Shown: one piece after another, positions 34,717 through 43,656 of the stretch | Position numbering within the stretch: the first letter of the stretch is position 1 | Layout: each line of letters opens with the position of its first letter | NCBI RefSeq assembly: GCF_003584125.1 | Contig: NZ_QXFL01000002.1 | Coordinates: 186,001 to 250,000, forward strand | Direction: 5' to 3' | From: Aurantiacibacter zhengii | Lineage (GTDB): Bacteria; Pseudomonadota; Alphaproteobacteria; Sphingomonadales; Sphingomonadaceae | DNA length: 64,000 nt | Notes under the pieces: model-generated | What the model was told of the DNA's origin: nothing | The model's input: the letters and a program-made list of their open reading frames with translations, nothing else | The model's database searches: none | Program-made: the position numbers and the translations under genes

Positions 34717-37071
34717 TCAAGCCGCCCGGCTGTTGCGGCCCTTCACCACCAGTGATCGGGCCTCGATCGCCTTCATCGGGCGGCCAAAGTAAAAACCCTG
34801 GATCTTGGTGCAACCCAGTTCGCGGATCAGCGCGGCCTGGTCGGCATCTTCCACGCCCTCTGCAGTGGTGGTCATCTCCAGGCTGCGAGCCATGGCGACG
34901 ACGGCACGGATGATGGCCAAACTCTCCTGGTTCTCCTGCGAGGCGCCCTGCACGAAGCTCTTGTCCACCTTGATGGTGGAGAAGCGCAGGGTACGCAGGT
35001 ACCCCAGCGAGGAATAGCCGGTGCCAAAGTCATCCAGCGCCACAGAGCAGCCGAGCGCCATGATCTCTTCCAGCGTCTGCCGGGCGGTGCGGCCATCGCG
35101 CAGGAACACGCTTTCGGTGACTTCAACCTCCAGCCGGTGCGGGGCAAGCCCGGTATCGGCCAGGGCGCGCACGACGGTGTTCGCAAACATGGGTTCTAGC
35201 AACTGTTCGCCCGACACGTTGACAGCCACCTTGATATCGTCCGGCCAGCGCGTTGCCTCTCGGCAAGCCTCGTGCAGCACCCATTCGCCGATGGGTACGA
35301 TCAGGCGCGTGTCTTCTGCCAGGGGAATGAACTTCGCCGGGCTTACGAAGCCGTGTTCCTCGCTATTCCAGCGCAGCAGCGCTTCGAAGCTGACAACCGT
35401 CTCGCTACGTGCGTTGACGACGGGCTGGAAATTCAGTTCCAGTTCGTTCTGACCTATCGCGCGGCGCAACGAAAGCTCCAGCTTGCGGCGCTCTTCGGCA
35501 TTGGCATGCAGCGACGGGACGTAGCAGTAATGCGTGTTCCCGCCCTCGTCCTTCGCCCGGTAAAGCGCGAGGTCTGCGTTGCGCATCAGCGTTTCGACAG
35601 AATCGCCATCACGCGGCCCCACGGCAGAGCCCACGCTGGCTCCGATGAAAAGGGTGTGGTTGTCGATGGAGTATGGCTGGGAAAGCGTGTCGATGATGGC
35701 ATTGGCGAGGCGTTCGGTGCGCCCCTTGTCGGTGGCGTCGCGGATTACGACAGCGAATTCGTCGCCTCCCAGACGGCCGCACTGCTCGTTCTCGGTGATG
35801 ACACCGGCCAGCCGCTTCGAAACTTCCGCCAGCAACTTGTCACCCAGCTGATGCCCCAGCGAATCGTTCACGGCCTTGAACCGGTCGAGGTCGATCATCA
35901 GGAACGCACAGCGGGTTTTCCAGTTGTCGGCATAACGCATGGCCTCGCCCAGCGCTTCGGTCAGCATCAGGCGGTTCGGCAGTCCCGTGAGGGTGTCATA
36001 GCGGGCGAGATAGGCGATTCTTTCGTCGCGGTCGCGCTGCTCGGTCACGTCGGAGCCGACGCCGCGGAAACCGATGTAGCTGCCGTTGTCGTCGTAAAGC
36101 GGTGTGCCCGAAAGCTCCCACCACCTGCGACCCGCATCGAGATGGACCTGCACCAGCACGTTGGAGAAATGCTCGCGCCTCTTCAGCTTGTCGGCCAGTT
36201 CGTGCAGGCTTCGCGGAAATTCGCCGCTTTCCCACGAACTGCCGGCGATCAGCTTGATGAAGCTTTCACCCTCGATGTCCCCCGGCGCAGAACCGAAGGC
36301 GAAGGCAAAACGCGGCGAAGCAGACCGGATCCGGCGATTGGTATCGACCTGCCAGAGCCAGTCCGATTCCTTTTCCTCGAACTCGCGCAACAGCAGCGAG
36401 ACAACTTCGTCCTTCTCCGCAACGCCTGCCTCGGCAATCTTGGCCGATAGGTACGTTCGTGCCGAACGCAGGGCACCGGCAACGACCGTCATCGTGTAGA
36501 CAGCCGCGGCGATGGCGAAGATATAGTCCCCGGCAATGATGAACGAGGCTGCGCCAGCAGCCCCTACCACCAGATCGAACAGGACGGTGGCGACCGGGGC
36601 AGAAGCCATCGCGGCGGCACTGCCCGCGATCAGCATCGCGGCAACGGCCCACAGGGCATAATGATCGGCGGGCGAGCCGTGCGGTATGAAGAACAGCAGC
36701 GCCGCGACCCAGGGAATGGTACAGCCCCCCACGCCAAGCGCCTGCCGGGTGAATTCGCTCCACTGCACCCCGCGGTTCTCGATATCGATGAAATTCCGGT
36801 CGAGCCGGGTGACATTCCAGACCGCAGCGATGACGCTAAGCATCCATATGCCCAGCACCCAGTGAGCGACGGATTCCTTGTACAAGGTAACCGCCAGGAT
36901 CGCGGCGAGGCCATGAGCGCCAATGCGGATCAGTGAGACCTTGTGGAGTTCGGCGTACTGAAGTGTACGCAGCCGGTTCCAGTCGCCCTCACCAGGGTCG
37001 CGAAGGCCAATCACTTGCAGAAAGCTCATCTGCAGGGGAAGGCTTGGTAATCCAGAATGCTTGTCGCTCAC
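34717..37071 (-). CDS. Membrane GGDEF-EAL protein with PAS domain (cyclic-di-GMP turnover)
   Basis: A 784-residue protein with about six N-terminal transmembrane segments (about 48-210), a coiled linker, a PAS-like domain (about 230-350), GGDEF (motif RLGGDEF near 432) and EAL (SFEALLRW near 562; DDFGTGYSSLGYLR and KVDKSFV further on). Both catalytic motifs are intact, so it could make and break c-di-GMP; which activity prevails cannot be seen. The start is GTG at 37071 without an obvious ribosome-binding site, and ATG at 37029 is an alternative. A 20-bp palindrome lies 14 bases upstream. Confidence 0.92.
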   Translation of the reverse strand: MSDKHSGLPSLPLQMSFLQVIGLRDPGEGDWNRLRTLQYAELHKVSLIRIGAHGLAAILAVTLYKESVAHWVLGIWMLSVIAAVWNVTRLDRNFIDIENRGVQWSEFTRQALGVGGCTIPWVAALLFFIPHGSPADHYALWAVAAMLIAGSAAAMASAPVATVLFDLVVGAAGAASFIIAGDYIFAIAAAVYTMTVVAGALRSARTYLSAKIAEAGVAEKDEVVSLLLREFEEKESDWLWQVDTNRRIRSASPRFAFAFGSAPGDIEGESFIKLIAGSSWESGEFPRSLHELADKLKRREHFSNVLVQVHLDAGRRWWELSGTPLYDDNGSYIGFRGVGSDVTEQRDRDERIAYLARYDTLTGLPNRLMLTEALGEAMRYADNWKTRCAFLMIDLDRFKAVNDSLGHQLGDKLLAEVSKRLAGVITENEQCGRLGGDEFAVVIRDATDKGRTERLANAIIDTLSQPYSIDNHTLFIGASVGSAVGPRDGDSVETLMRNADLALYRAKDEGGNTHYCYVPSLHANAEERRKLELSLRRAIGQNELELNFQPVVNARSETVVSFEALLRWNSEEHGFVSPAKFIPLAEDTRLIVPIGEWVLHEACREATRWPDDIKVAVNVSGEQLLEPMFANTVVRALADTGLAPHRLEVEVTESVFLRDGRTARQTLEEIMALGCSVALDDFGTGYSSLGYLRTLRFSTIKVDKSFVQGASQENQESLAIIRAVVAMARSLEMTTTAEGVEDADQAALIRELGCTKIQGFYFGRPMKAIEARSLVVKGRNSRAA

Positions 37072-37084
37072 ACCGCTGCCGTAA

Positions 37085-37104
37085 CCGGCAATAGTTATTG
37101 CCGG
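37085..37104. repeat. Perfect inverted repeat before the GGDEF-EAL gene
   Basis: CCGGCAATA-GT-TATTGCCGG, 9-base arms with a 2-base centre. It lies between glmS and the GGDEF-EAL start and has no T-run, so it does not look like a terminator. A weak promoter (TTGGTC-N17-TTTACC, 37132-37104 on the minus strand) would start inside it, the usual place for an operator. Confidence 0.55.
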
Positions 37105-37140
37105 GTAAAGCCGGCAGTGCCTGAGCGACCAATCGAAAAA

Positions 37141-38964
37141 TTATTCCACCGTCACCGATTTCGCCAGGTTGCGCGGCTGGTCGACATCGGTGCCCTTCGC
37201 CACGGCAACATGGTACGCCAGCAACTGCACCGGAACGGCATATACCAGCGGGGCAATCAGCGGATGGACTTTGGGCATTTCGATCACGGCCATGCAATCT
37301 TCACCGGCCTGCTCGATGCCCGCCTTGTCGGAAATCAGCACGACCTTGCCGCCGCGCGCCTGGACTTCCTGCATGTTGGAAACGGTCTTTTCGAAAAGCG
37401 GGCCTGACGGGGCGAGCACAATGACCGGCACCTTGTCGTCGATAAGCGCGATGGGGCCATGCTTCATCTCGCCGCTGGCATAGCCCTCGGCGTGGATGTA
37501 GCTGATTTCCTTGAGTTTCAGCGCGCCTTCCAGCGCCAGCGGAAAATCCGCGCCCCGGCCCAGATAGAGCACGTCGCGCGCAGGCGCGATCAGGTGCGCC
37601 ATGCTGGCGATTTCCTCGTCGTGGTCGAGGGCCGCGTTCAGGCACGCCGGCGCCTCCAGCAGGTGATCGACAATGATCGCTTCCTCGCGGTGGTTCAGCA
37701 GGCCCTTCTTTACCGCGAGATGGGCGGCCAGCGCCGCCAGCACTGCCAGCTGGCAGGTGAAAGCCTTGGTGGAAGCCACGCCGATCTCTGGCCCGGCATG
37801 GGTCGGCAGCAGCAGGTCCGCCTCTCGCGCCATGGAACTGGTCGGCACGTTCACCACAGCGGCAATGATCTGGCCCTGGGTGCGACAGTGGCGCAGCGCT
37901 GCCAGCGTATCCGCCGTCTCGCCGCTCTGGGAAATGAACAGCGCCAGCCCGCCATCGGGCAGAACCGGCTCGCGATAACGGAACTCGCTTGCAAAATCGA
38001 TATCGACCGGCACGCGGGCGAACTGCTCGAACCAGTACTTCGCTACCATCCCTGCGTAATAGGACGTGCCGCAGGCAACGATGGTGACGCGGTTGATAGC
38101 AGAGATATCGAAGTCGATCTGCGGCAGCGCCACGCGCTGTTCGCCGGGGCGCAGGTAGCTGCGCAGGGTCTGCGCCACCACGGTAGGCTGCTCGAAGATC
38201 TCCTTCTGCATGAAGTGGCGGTAATTGCCCTTCTCTATGGCAGCGGCAGAAGCGCCCGAGGTCTTCACCTCGCGCTCCACCACGTTGCCATCCTGATCGC
38301 GGATCGTCGCGCTATCGTGGGTGATGGTGACCCAGTCGCCTTCCTCGAGGTAGGCGATCTCCTGCGTAAGCGGAGCCAGCGCCAAAGCGTCTGAGCCGAG
38401 AAACATCTCGCCTTCGCCATAGCCCACGACCAGCGGCGAACCGAGGCGCGCACCGATCAGCATGTCGGGATGATCGCGAAAGGCGATGGCCAGTGCGAAT
38501 GCCCCGCGCAGCCGCGGAAGCACCTCGGCCACCGCATCTTCCGGCGACTTGCCTTCCTCGATCCGGCGAGAGATCAGGTGAACGACAACCTCGGTATCGG
38601 TCTGGCTTTCGAATTCGCGCCCGTCGGCGCGCAGCTCGTCCCGCAGTTCCTTGAAATTCTCGATAATGCCGTTGTGGACCAGCGCCACGTGCTCCGTCGC
38701 ATGGGGGTGCGCGTTCTTTTCAGTCGGCGCGCCGTGCGTGGCCCAGCGCGTGTGCGCAATCCCGGTATCCCCCGATGCCGGGTTGCGCGCCAGTTCGGTT
38801 ACCAGGTTGTTGAGCTTCCCCTCCGCCCGGCGACGCTTGAGCCGGCCCTCGTCTACGGTGCAGACGCCGGCGCTGTCATAGCCGCGATATTCCATGCGCC
38901 GCAGCCCGTCGACAAGACGGGCCGCCACGTCGCGGTGCCCAACGATTCCGATAATGCCGCACAT
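37141..38964 (-). CDS. glmS: Glucosamine-6-phosphate synthase
   Basis: GlmS makes glucosamine-6-phosphate from fructose-6-phosphate and glutamine, the entry to UDP-GlcNAc. The 607-residue protein has the N-terminal glutaminase (Cys2 nucleophile in MCGIIGIVG; YRGYDSAG near 27) and two SIS sugar-isomerase domains (CGTSYYAGMVAKYWFEQ, SQSGETADTLAAL, LGRGADFPLALEGALKLKE), ending KSVTVE. Eighteen bases separate it from the 103-residue gene, which overlaps glmU, so all three form one operon. No glmS ribozyme is visible. Confidence 0.97.
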   Translation of the reverse strand: MCGIIGIVGHRDVAARLVDGLRRMEYRGYDSAGVCTVDEGRLKRRRAEGKLNNLVTELARNPASGDTGIAHTRWATHGAPTEKNAHPHATEHVALVHNGIIENFKELRDELRADGREFESQTDTEVVVHLISRRIEEGKSPEDAVAEVLPRLRGAFALAIAFRDHPDMLIGARLGSPLVVGYGEGEMFLGSDALALAPLTQEIAYLEEGDWVTITHDSATIRDQDGNVVEREVKTSGASAAAIEKGNYRHFMQKEIFEQPTVVAQTLRSYLRPGEQRVALPQIDFDISAINRVTIVACGTSYYAGMVAKYWFEQFARVPVDIDFASEFRYREPVLPDGGLALFISQSGETADTLAALRHCRTQGQIIAAVVNVPTSSMAREADLLLPTHAGPEIGVASTKAFTCQLAVLAALAAHLAVKKGLLNHREEAIIVDHLLEAPACLNAALDHDEEIASMAHLIAPARDVLYLGRGADFPLALEGALKLKEISYIHAEGYASGEMKHGPIALIDDKVPVIVLAPSGPLFEKTVSNMQEVQARGGKVVLISDKAGIEQAGEDCMAVIEMPKVHPLIAPLVYAVPVQLLAYHVAVAKGTDVDQPRNLAKSVTVE

Positions 38965-38982
38965 AATTCTACCTCTTGCGCC

Positions 38983-39294
38983 CTAATGCGGGAAATTCTG
39001 ATCCACGAACATGTGTGCGAATTGCACCGGTTCGGGCTCGTGTCCGTTCTGTTCGACGAACCTGACGCGGCCTTTTTGCCACGTCTCTGCGATGGCGGAC
39101 TGCATACCTTCCGGAAACTGCATCCGCTGCGCCACGATGTCCTGCCAACTGCCCGAACCGCCGAAAGTTTCGCGGAAATAGGGCTCTGCCTCGACCAGCC
39201 ATTTCGCGTTGGCTTCGTCCAGCCTGTCGATCGCGTCGAGGACGTAACTATCGAGCAGTCGCAGGAAAGGCTTGCCCTCGTACCGGTCGCTCAC
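38983..39294 (-). CDS. Conserved small protein of the glmU-glmS operon, function unknown
   Basis: A 103-residue soluble protein, largely helical and acidic, which I do not recognise as a named family. Features are an N-terminal helix FLRLLDSYVLDAIDRLDEAN (about 10-29), a central WQDIVAQRMQFPEG and a tryptophan/histidine-rich end (AETWQKGR, FAHMFVDQNFPH). Its ATG overlaps the glmU stop by 4 bases and glmS starts 18 bp later. The position between the two UDP-GlcNAc enzymes points to a related or regulatory role. Confidence 0.75.
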   Translation of the reverse strand: MSDRYEGKPFLRLLDSYVLDAIDRLDEANAKWLVEAEPYFRETFGGSGSWQDIVAQRMQFPEGMQSAIAETWQKGRVRFVEQNGHEPEPVQFAHMFVDQNFPH

Positions 39295-40646
39295 TTGCGG
39301 TCGGCTTTCTTCTTTTTCATCGCGTCGTGAAAGCGATCTGCCCAGCCGGGCTTTATCAACTGGTCTGCGCGCACCATGCGCAACTCTCCGTCGGCCACAT
39401 CGCGGCTGACCGCGCTGCCGGCGGCGACGATGGCGTCGGCACCGATGCTGACAGGCGCGATCAGGGCAGAGTTGGAGCCGATGAAAGCGCGCGGCCCGAT
39501 GGTGGTCTGGTGCTTGAAATACCCGTCGTAATTGCAGGTAATGGTCCCTGCGCCGATATTGGCGCCCGCCCCCACGCTGGCATCGCCGAGATAGGTGAGG
39601 TGATTGGCCTTGGCACCTTCGGCCAGAGTGGCATTCTTGATCTCGACGAAGTTGCCGACCTTGCTGCCCTTCTCCAGCACCGCGCCGGGACGAAGACGGG
39701 CGTAGGGGCCGACCTCGACCCCCTCGCCTACCGTCGCCCCCTCTAGGTGGCTGAAGGCGCGGATGGTGGCTCCGCTTGCAACAGAGACGCCCGGCCCGAA
39801 CACCACATTGGGTTCCACCACCACGTCGGCTGCCAGATGGGTGTCGTAGCTGAAAAACACGGTCTCCGGTGCTCGCAGGGTGACGCCTTCGGCCATCACT
39901 TCTTCACGCCGCAGCGCCTGCCACTGCGCCTCGGCAGCAGCGAGTTCCGCACGGCTGTTGATGCCCGAAACCTCGTCCGGCGAATCGCAGGTTATCACGG
40001 CGCAGTTGTGGCCGTCGGCAATGGCGATGTTGACGATATCGGGGAGGTAGTATTCTCCCTGTGCGTTCTCGTTCCTCACGCGGTTCAGCAAGGCGAACAG
40101 GTCTTCGCTGCGCGCAGCCAGCAGACCGGAATTGCAAAGGCTGCAGGCGCGCTCGTCACCGGTTGCATCCTTGTATTCCACCATCTTCAGTATGCGGCCC
40201 TGCTGCGCGATCACGCGGCCATAGCGCAGCGGATCCTCGGGCTCGAACCCCAGCACGACGGCCGCCGGAGCATCGACGGCCCGCAGCCGGTCGACCATCG
40301 CGCGCATGGTTTCAGCTTTCACGAACGGCACATCGCCGTACAGGACCAGGACGTCGCCCTCGAACCCGGCGAGAGCTTCCTCGGCCTGCTGCACGGCATG
40401 TCCGGTGCCAAGCTGCGGATCCTGCACCGCGAAATCGACGCGGTTTTCCAGCTGCTTCTCGAGCTGCTCGCGCGATTCGCCCACGATCGTGACCAGCTTC
40501 TGCGGCTCCAGCGCCCGCACGCTGGCAAGCAGGTGTTCGATCATCGGCCTGCCGGCAACCTGGTGGAGGACCTTGTGCAGGCTGCTGTTCATCCGGGTAC
40601 CCTTGCCCGCGGCAAGGATGATGGCGGCGATAGGTCTGTCACTCAT
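39291..40646 (-). CDS. glmU: Bifunctional GlmU: glucosamine-1-phosphate acetyltransferase / GlcNAc-1-phosphate uridyltransferase
   Basis: GlmU makes UDP-GlcNAc for peptidoglycan and lipid A. The 451-residue protein has the uridyltransferase signature ILAAGKGTRM (about 9-18), GTGHAVQQAEEAL and YGDVPFV in the N-terminal half, then left-handed beta-helix hexapeptide repeats with the acetyltransferase site THLAADV...NLTYLGD-type segments (KANHLTYLGDASVGAGANIG). ATG at 40646 fits homologues; ATG at 40658 is in frame. It is first of the glmU-103 aa-glmS operon and divergent from gph. Confidence 0.96.
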   Translation of the reverse strand: MSDRPIAAIILAAGKGTRMNSSLHKVLHQVAGRPMIEHLLASVRALEPQKLVTIVGESREQLEKQLENRVDFAVQDPQLGTGHAVQQAEEALAGFEGDVLVLYGDVPFVKAETMRAMVDRLRAVDAPAAVVLGFEPEDPLRYGRVIAQQGRILKMVEYKDATGDERACSLCNSGLLAARSEDLFALLNRVRNENAQGEYYLPDIVNIAIADGHNCAVITCDSPDEVSGINSRAELAAAEAQWQALRREEVMAEGVTLRAPETVFFSYDTHLAADVVVEPNVVFGPGVSVASGATIRAFSHLEGATVGEGVEVGPYARLRPGAVLEKGSKVGNFVEIKNATLAEGAKANHLTYLGDASVGAGANIGAGTITCNYDGYFKHQTTIGPRAFIGSNSALIAPVSIGADAIVAAGSAVSRDVADGELRMVRADQLIKPGWADRFHDAMKKKKADRK

Positions 40647-40707
40647 GGAAGGCGCCATGCCAGCAATTGATTGCAGTTTCCATATCTCTCACCCACATGG
40701 CCCCGCG

Positions 40708-41379
40708 ATGAGCAAATTTCCTTTCGATATCGTCCTTTTCGACCTCGACGGAACGCTTGTGGACAGCGCCCGCGACCTGTGCCCTGCGGTAAATCATGCC
40801 CTGGGTGTGATCGGTCGCAGCGCCGTGAGCGAGACCGCGACGCGCAACATGATCGGCGGAGGTACCGACATGATGCTGACCCGCGCTCTTGAGGCGACGG
40901 GCGGCCTGGTGGACGACGCGACCTACCGGAAACTGACCCAGGCGTTGCTGGAACACTACTGGGCGAACATTGCCAGCAACACGGTTCCCTACGCCGGCTG
41001 TCTTGCCGCGCTCGACTTGCTGGCGGCGCGCGGCTGCAAGCTGGCCGTCGTAACCAACAAGAGCGAGAAACCCGCGCGCGAACTGCTCGACGCGCTGGAA
41101 ATGACGGACCGGTTCGACGCCATCTACGGCGGAGATACGCTGGGTCGCGAGCGGGCAAAGCCCGAACCCGACATCCTGAACGCGGCCATCGCAGACTGCG
41201 GCGGCGGGCGCGCGGTCATGATCGGCGATTCCACCTTTGATGTGCGCGCCGCCCGGGCTGCGCAGGTCCCCGTGGTCACCTGCCGCTATGGCTACCACGA
41301 CGTGCCGGTGGACGAACTGGGCGGCGATGCGATGATCGACCACTTCGATGAACTGGCGGGCGTGCTCGAGGGGCTGTAA
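40708..41379 (+). CDS. gph: HAD-family phosphoglycolate phosphatase-like protein
   Basis: A 223-residue HAD hydrolase. The nucleophile motif is LFDLDGTLVDS (about 9-19), motif II VVTNKSEKP (about 115-123) and motif III/IV GRERAKPEPD...MIGDSTFDVRAA. The helical cap and motif spacing match Gph, which removes 2-phosphoglycolate produced by DNA repair or oxygenase activity; related pyrophosphatases cannot be fully excluded. ATG at 40708 lacks a ribosome-binding site, and a weak TTGCAG-N17-CACATG promoter (40671-40699) would start transcription about 2 bases upstream. It diverges from glmU within 49 bp. Confidence 0.88.
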   Translation: MSKFPFDIVLFDLDGTLVDSARDLCPAVNHALGVIGRSAVSETATRNMIGGGTDMMLTRALEATGGLVDDATYRKLTQALLEHYWANIASNTVPYAGCLAALDLLAARGCKLAVVTNKSEKPARELLDALEMTDRFDAIYGGDTLGRERAKPEPDILNAAIADCGGGRAVMIGDSTFDVRAARAAQVPVVTCRYGYHDVPVDELGGDAMIDHFDELAGVLEGL

Positions 41380-41387
41380 ATCGTAGG

Positions 41388-41419
41388 TGTATTGACACTT
41401 TAATACAGTAAGCTAGTCT
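41388..41419 (+). promoter_or_regulatory. Promoter with overlapping inverted repeat, upstream of a membrane protein gene
   Basis: TTGACA (41392-41397) with TAGTCT (41414-41419) forms a promoter with a 16-base spacer. The inverted repeat TGTATT-N8-AATACA (41388-41407) covers the -35 box, the layout of a repressor site. Confidence 0.5.
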
Positions 41420-41452
41420 CCCCCTCAATGGGACGAAAAGGGGGAGAGCCCT

Positions 41453-42505
41453 ATGTACAGTGAACAGGACCTGCGCGATGCCGTTGCTGCGGGCGCAATT
41501 ACGAACGAGGCCGCAACCGCACTGCGCGCGCATGTCGCGGATATCCGGAAGATGCCGGTGACGGACGAAGAGAACTTCCGGCTTATCAATTCCTTCAACG
41601 ACATCTTCGTCACGATCGCGGCAGTCCTGCTGCTGGTGGCCATGGCCGGAATAGGAACTGCCATCGTACCTGGGCTCGGGGGTCTGCTTGTGGCCGCTGC
41701 GGCATGGGGGATGAGCGAGTTCTTCACCCGCCAGCGCCGCATGGCGCTGCCGTCGATCGTGCTGCTGCTGGCTTTCGTCGGCGGCGTCGTGGCCGCCCCG
41801 ATAGAGATACTCAGCCAAACAGGCCTCGACGAGAACGAGCGTCTCGTCGCAGCCCTTATCGCTGCTAGTTTCGTTGCCGGGGCGATTGCCGCCTGGGTGC
41901 ACTGGAAGCGGTTCATGGTGCCGATCACCGTCGCTGCCATCTGCGCGACCGCGGCGGCGGCCTTCGTTGCGCTGGCAGTTACGGCAATCGGGCCGACGGC
42001 TGTGGATGCCGAGGCGATCGTACTGCCGCTGGTCTTTGCCCTTGGTATCGCCATCTTCGCCTTCGCCATGCGCTGGGACATTTCCGACCGTGCGCGGCAG
42101 ACCCGGCGCAGCGATGTCGCTTTCTGGCTCCACCTTCTGGCCGCACCGATGATCGCGCATCCGCTGTTCCATTGGCTGGGCATTACCGATGGCGGCGTGG
42201 TCGGTCCGGGCGCGGCTGTGCTTGTGCTGGCGGTCTACGTGCTGTTCGGCTTGGTGGCCCTGGCGGTGGACCGGCGTGCGCTGCTCGTCTCGGCGCTGGC
42301 CTATGTGCTGTTCGCGCTGGGCGGCCTGTTCGAACAGTATGGCATGGTGGAACTCAGCGTCGCGCTTACCGCTCTGGTGATCGGCACTGCACTGCTGATG
42401 CTGTCGGCATTCTGGCCGACGATCCGCGCCGGCGTGGTGGAGAAGCTGCCCGGCAACTGGCAGGATCGCCTGCCCCTGGTCGGACCGCTGGCAGCCGCGG
42501 CCTGA
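41453..42505 (+). CDS. Multi-spanning membrane protein of unknown function
   Basis: A 350-residue integral membrane protein with about ten hydrophobic segments between residues 55 and 335. The cytoplasmic N-terminus (MYSEQDLRDAVAAGAITNEA) resembles the helical start of DUF2157-type proteins, but membership is not certain. No transport or catalytic motif is visible. A strong GGGGGAG ribosome-binding site precedes the ATG. The gene has its own promoter with an overlapping inverted repeat and its own terminator, so it is probably a single regulated unit. Confidence 0.75.
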   Translation: MYSEQDLRDAVAAGAITNEAATALRAHVADIRKMPVTDEENFRLINSFNDIFVTIAAVLLLVAMAGIGTAIVPGLGGLLVAAAAWGMSEFFTRQRRMALPSIVLLLAFVGGVVAAPIEILSQTGLDENERLVAALIAASFVAGAIAAWVHWKRFMVPITVAAICATAAAAFVALAVTAIGPTAVDAEAIVLPLVFALGIAIFAFAMRWDISDRARQTRRSDVAFWLHLLAAPMIAHPLFHWLGITDGGVVGPGAAVLVLAVYVLFGLVALAVDRRALLVSALAYVLFALGGLFEQYGMVELSVALTALVIGTALLMLSAFWPTIRAGVVEKLPGNWQDRLPLVGPLAAAA

Positions 42506-42533
42506 CGCAGTAATCATCCGTCTTGGGGAGGAG

Positions 42534-42567
42534 AACGCCTGCAGGCTACAACCTGCGGGCGTTTTCT
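42534..42567. terminator. Rho-independent terminator after the membrane protein gene
   Basis: AACGCCTGCAGG pairs with CCTGCGGGCGTT (one mismatch) around a short loop and is followed by TTTCT. It sits between convergent genes, and its end touches the DUF2794 stop. Confidence 0.8.
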
Positions 42568-42928
42568 ATTGGTCTACCAGCTTGACCAGTCGCCGTTCGA
42601 CCGGCGCCAGCACATTGACCAGTTCGTGTCCGCGCTTGAGCACCTGCCCATGCTCGCCGAACAGCGCCCACATGCCTTGCTTCTGGTGCAGCGCAGGGCG
42701 CTTTTCCAGTCGCATCTGCGGTACGTCGGCAGTGCGGCGAAAGGCTGCGAAAGTGGCGCAATCGCGGGCAAAGTCCATGGCGTAGTCGCGCCATTCACCG
42801 GCTGCGACCATGCGGCCGTAAAGGTCGAGGATGCGCGTCAATTCCTGCCGATCGAAGCAGACCTGCCCCGGCCCGCGCTGGCCGGGAAATGCCACGATGT
42901 TCGGCCCTGCGCCCGGTGCCGCCATCAA
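42566..42928 (-). CDS. DUF2794 domain protein
   Basis: A 120-residue protein of DUF2794, a family found in alphaproteobacteria and without known function. The core FDRQELTRILDLYGRMVAAG (about 25-44), EWRDYAMDF and MRLEKRPALHQKQGMW are the conserved parts. The charged, soluble sequence suggests a cytoplasmic protein. Its start overlaps the end of the serine acetyltransferase gene by 4 bases, making it the last gene of the DUF2066-hdaA-cysE-DUF2794 run. Confidence 0.88.
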   Translation of the reverse strand: MMAAPGAGPNIVAFPGQRGPGQVCFDRQELTRILDLYGRMVAAGEWRDYAMDFARDCATFAAFRRTADVPQMRLEKRPALHQKQGMWALFGEHGQVLKRGHELVNVLAPVERRLVKLVDQ

Positions 42929-43629
42929 TTCTTGGCCCCGCTCTTGCGCTGGCCGTCACCGGGTTCGCCGGTTTCCTTGCGCAAGGCGTCCATTTCGGCC
43001 CGCAGGGCGCGAATTTCCTTCTCCAGCGCCTGCACCCTTTCGGTCGGCGCGGGTTCGCACGGCTCGTCGCATGGCGTTCCATAAGGTATGAATTCGCGCA
43101 GCCACGTTTCGGCGGGGACCAGCGTGGAACGGGCCTTCAGACCGATCATCGTCGCCCCTTCGGGTACGTCGTCCGTCACAACGGCATTGGCACCGATGCG
43201 TGCGCGTTCGCCCACTGTGATAGGCCCGATCACTTGCGCGCCGGAACCCACGATCACGTTGTCGCGCAGTGTCGGGTGACGCTTGCCGCCCTGTCCGTTG
43301 GTGGGATTGGTGCCGCCCAGTGTCACGCACTGGTAGATCGTCACGTTATCGCCGATCTCGGCGGTTTCCCCGATCACGGTGAAGCCATGATCGATGAAGA
43401 AATTCCTGCCGATCTTCGCGCCGGGGTGGATGTCTATCCCGGTCATCCAGCGCGACAGGTGGTTCACGATACGGGCGAGGAAATACAGCTTGGCCTCGAA
43501 CAGCCAGTGTGCGGCTCGGTGCATGCCGAGGGCAAGCACTCCCGGATAAAGCAGGATTTCCCACCGCGAGCGGGCCGCAGGGTCGCGCGCACGGATGGAG
43601 TCTAGGTAGGCGACAAGCCGTTCGAACAT
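42925..43629 (-). CDS. cysE: Serine O-acetyltransferase (CysE/EpsC type)
   Basis: CysE acetylates serine with acetyl-CoA for cysteine synthesis. The 234-residue protein has an N-terminal helical bundle and a left-handed beta-helix with IDIHPGAKIGRNFFIDHGF (catalytic His near 81) and CVTLGGTNPTNGQGGKRHPT (about 101-120). After the beta-helix a 45-residue tail starts with a cysteine-bearing CDEPCEPAP and continues as a charged coiled coil (VQALEKEIRALRAEMDALRK). The tail replaces the usual short C-terminus that contacts cysteine synthase. It lies 27 bp behind hdaA. Confidence 0.92.
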   Translation of the reverse strand: MFERLVAYLDSIRARDPAARSRWEILLYPGVLALGMHRAAHWLFEAKLYFLARIVNHLSRWMTGIDIHPGAKIGRNFFIDHGFTVIGETAEIGDNVTIYQCVTLGGTNPTNGQGGKRHPTLRDNVIVGSGAQVIGPITVGERARIGANAVVTDDVPEGATMIGLKARSTLVPAETWLREFIPYGTPCDEPCEPAPTERVQALEKEIRALRAEMDALRKETGEPGDGQRKSGAKN

Positions 43630-43656
43630 AGCACTCAGTTTCCCATCAAAACCCGC

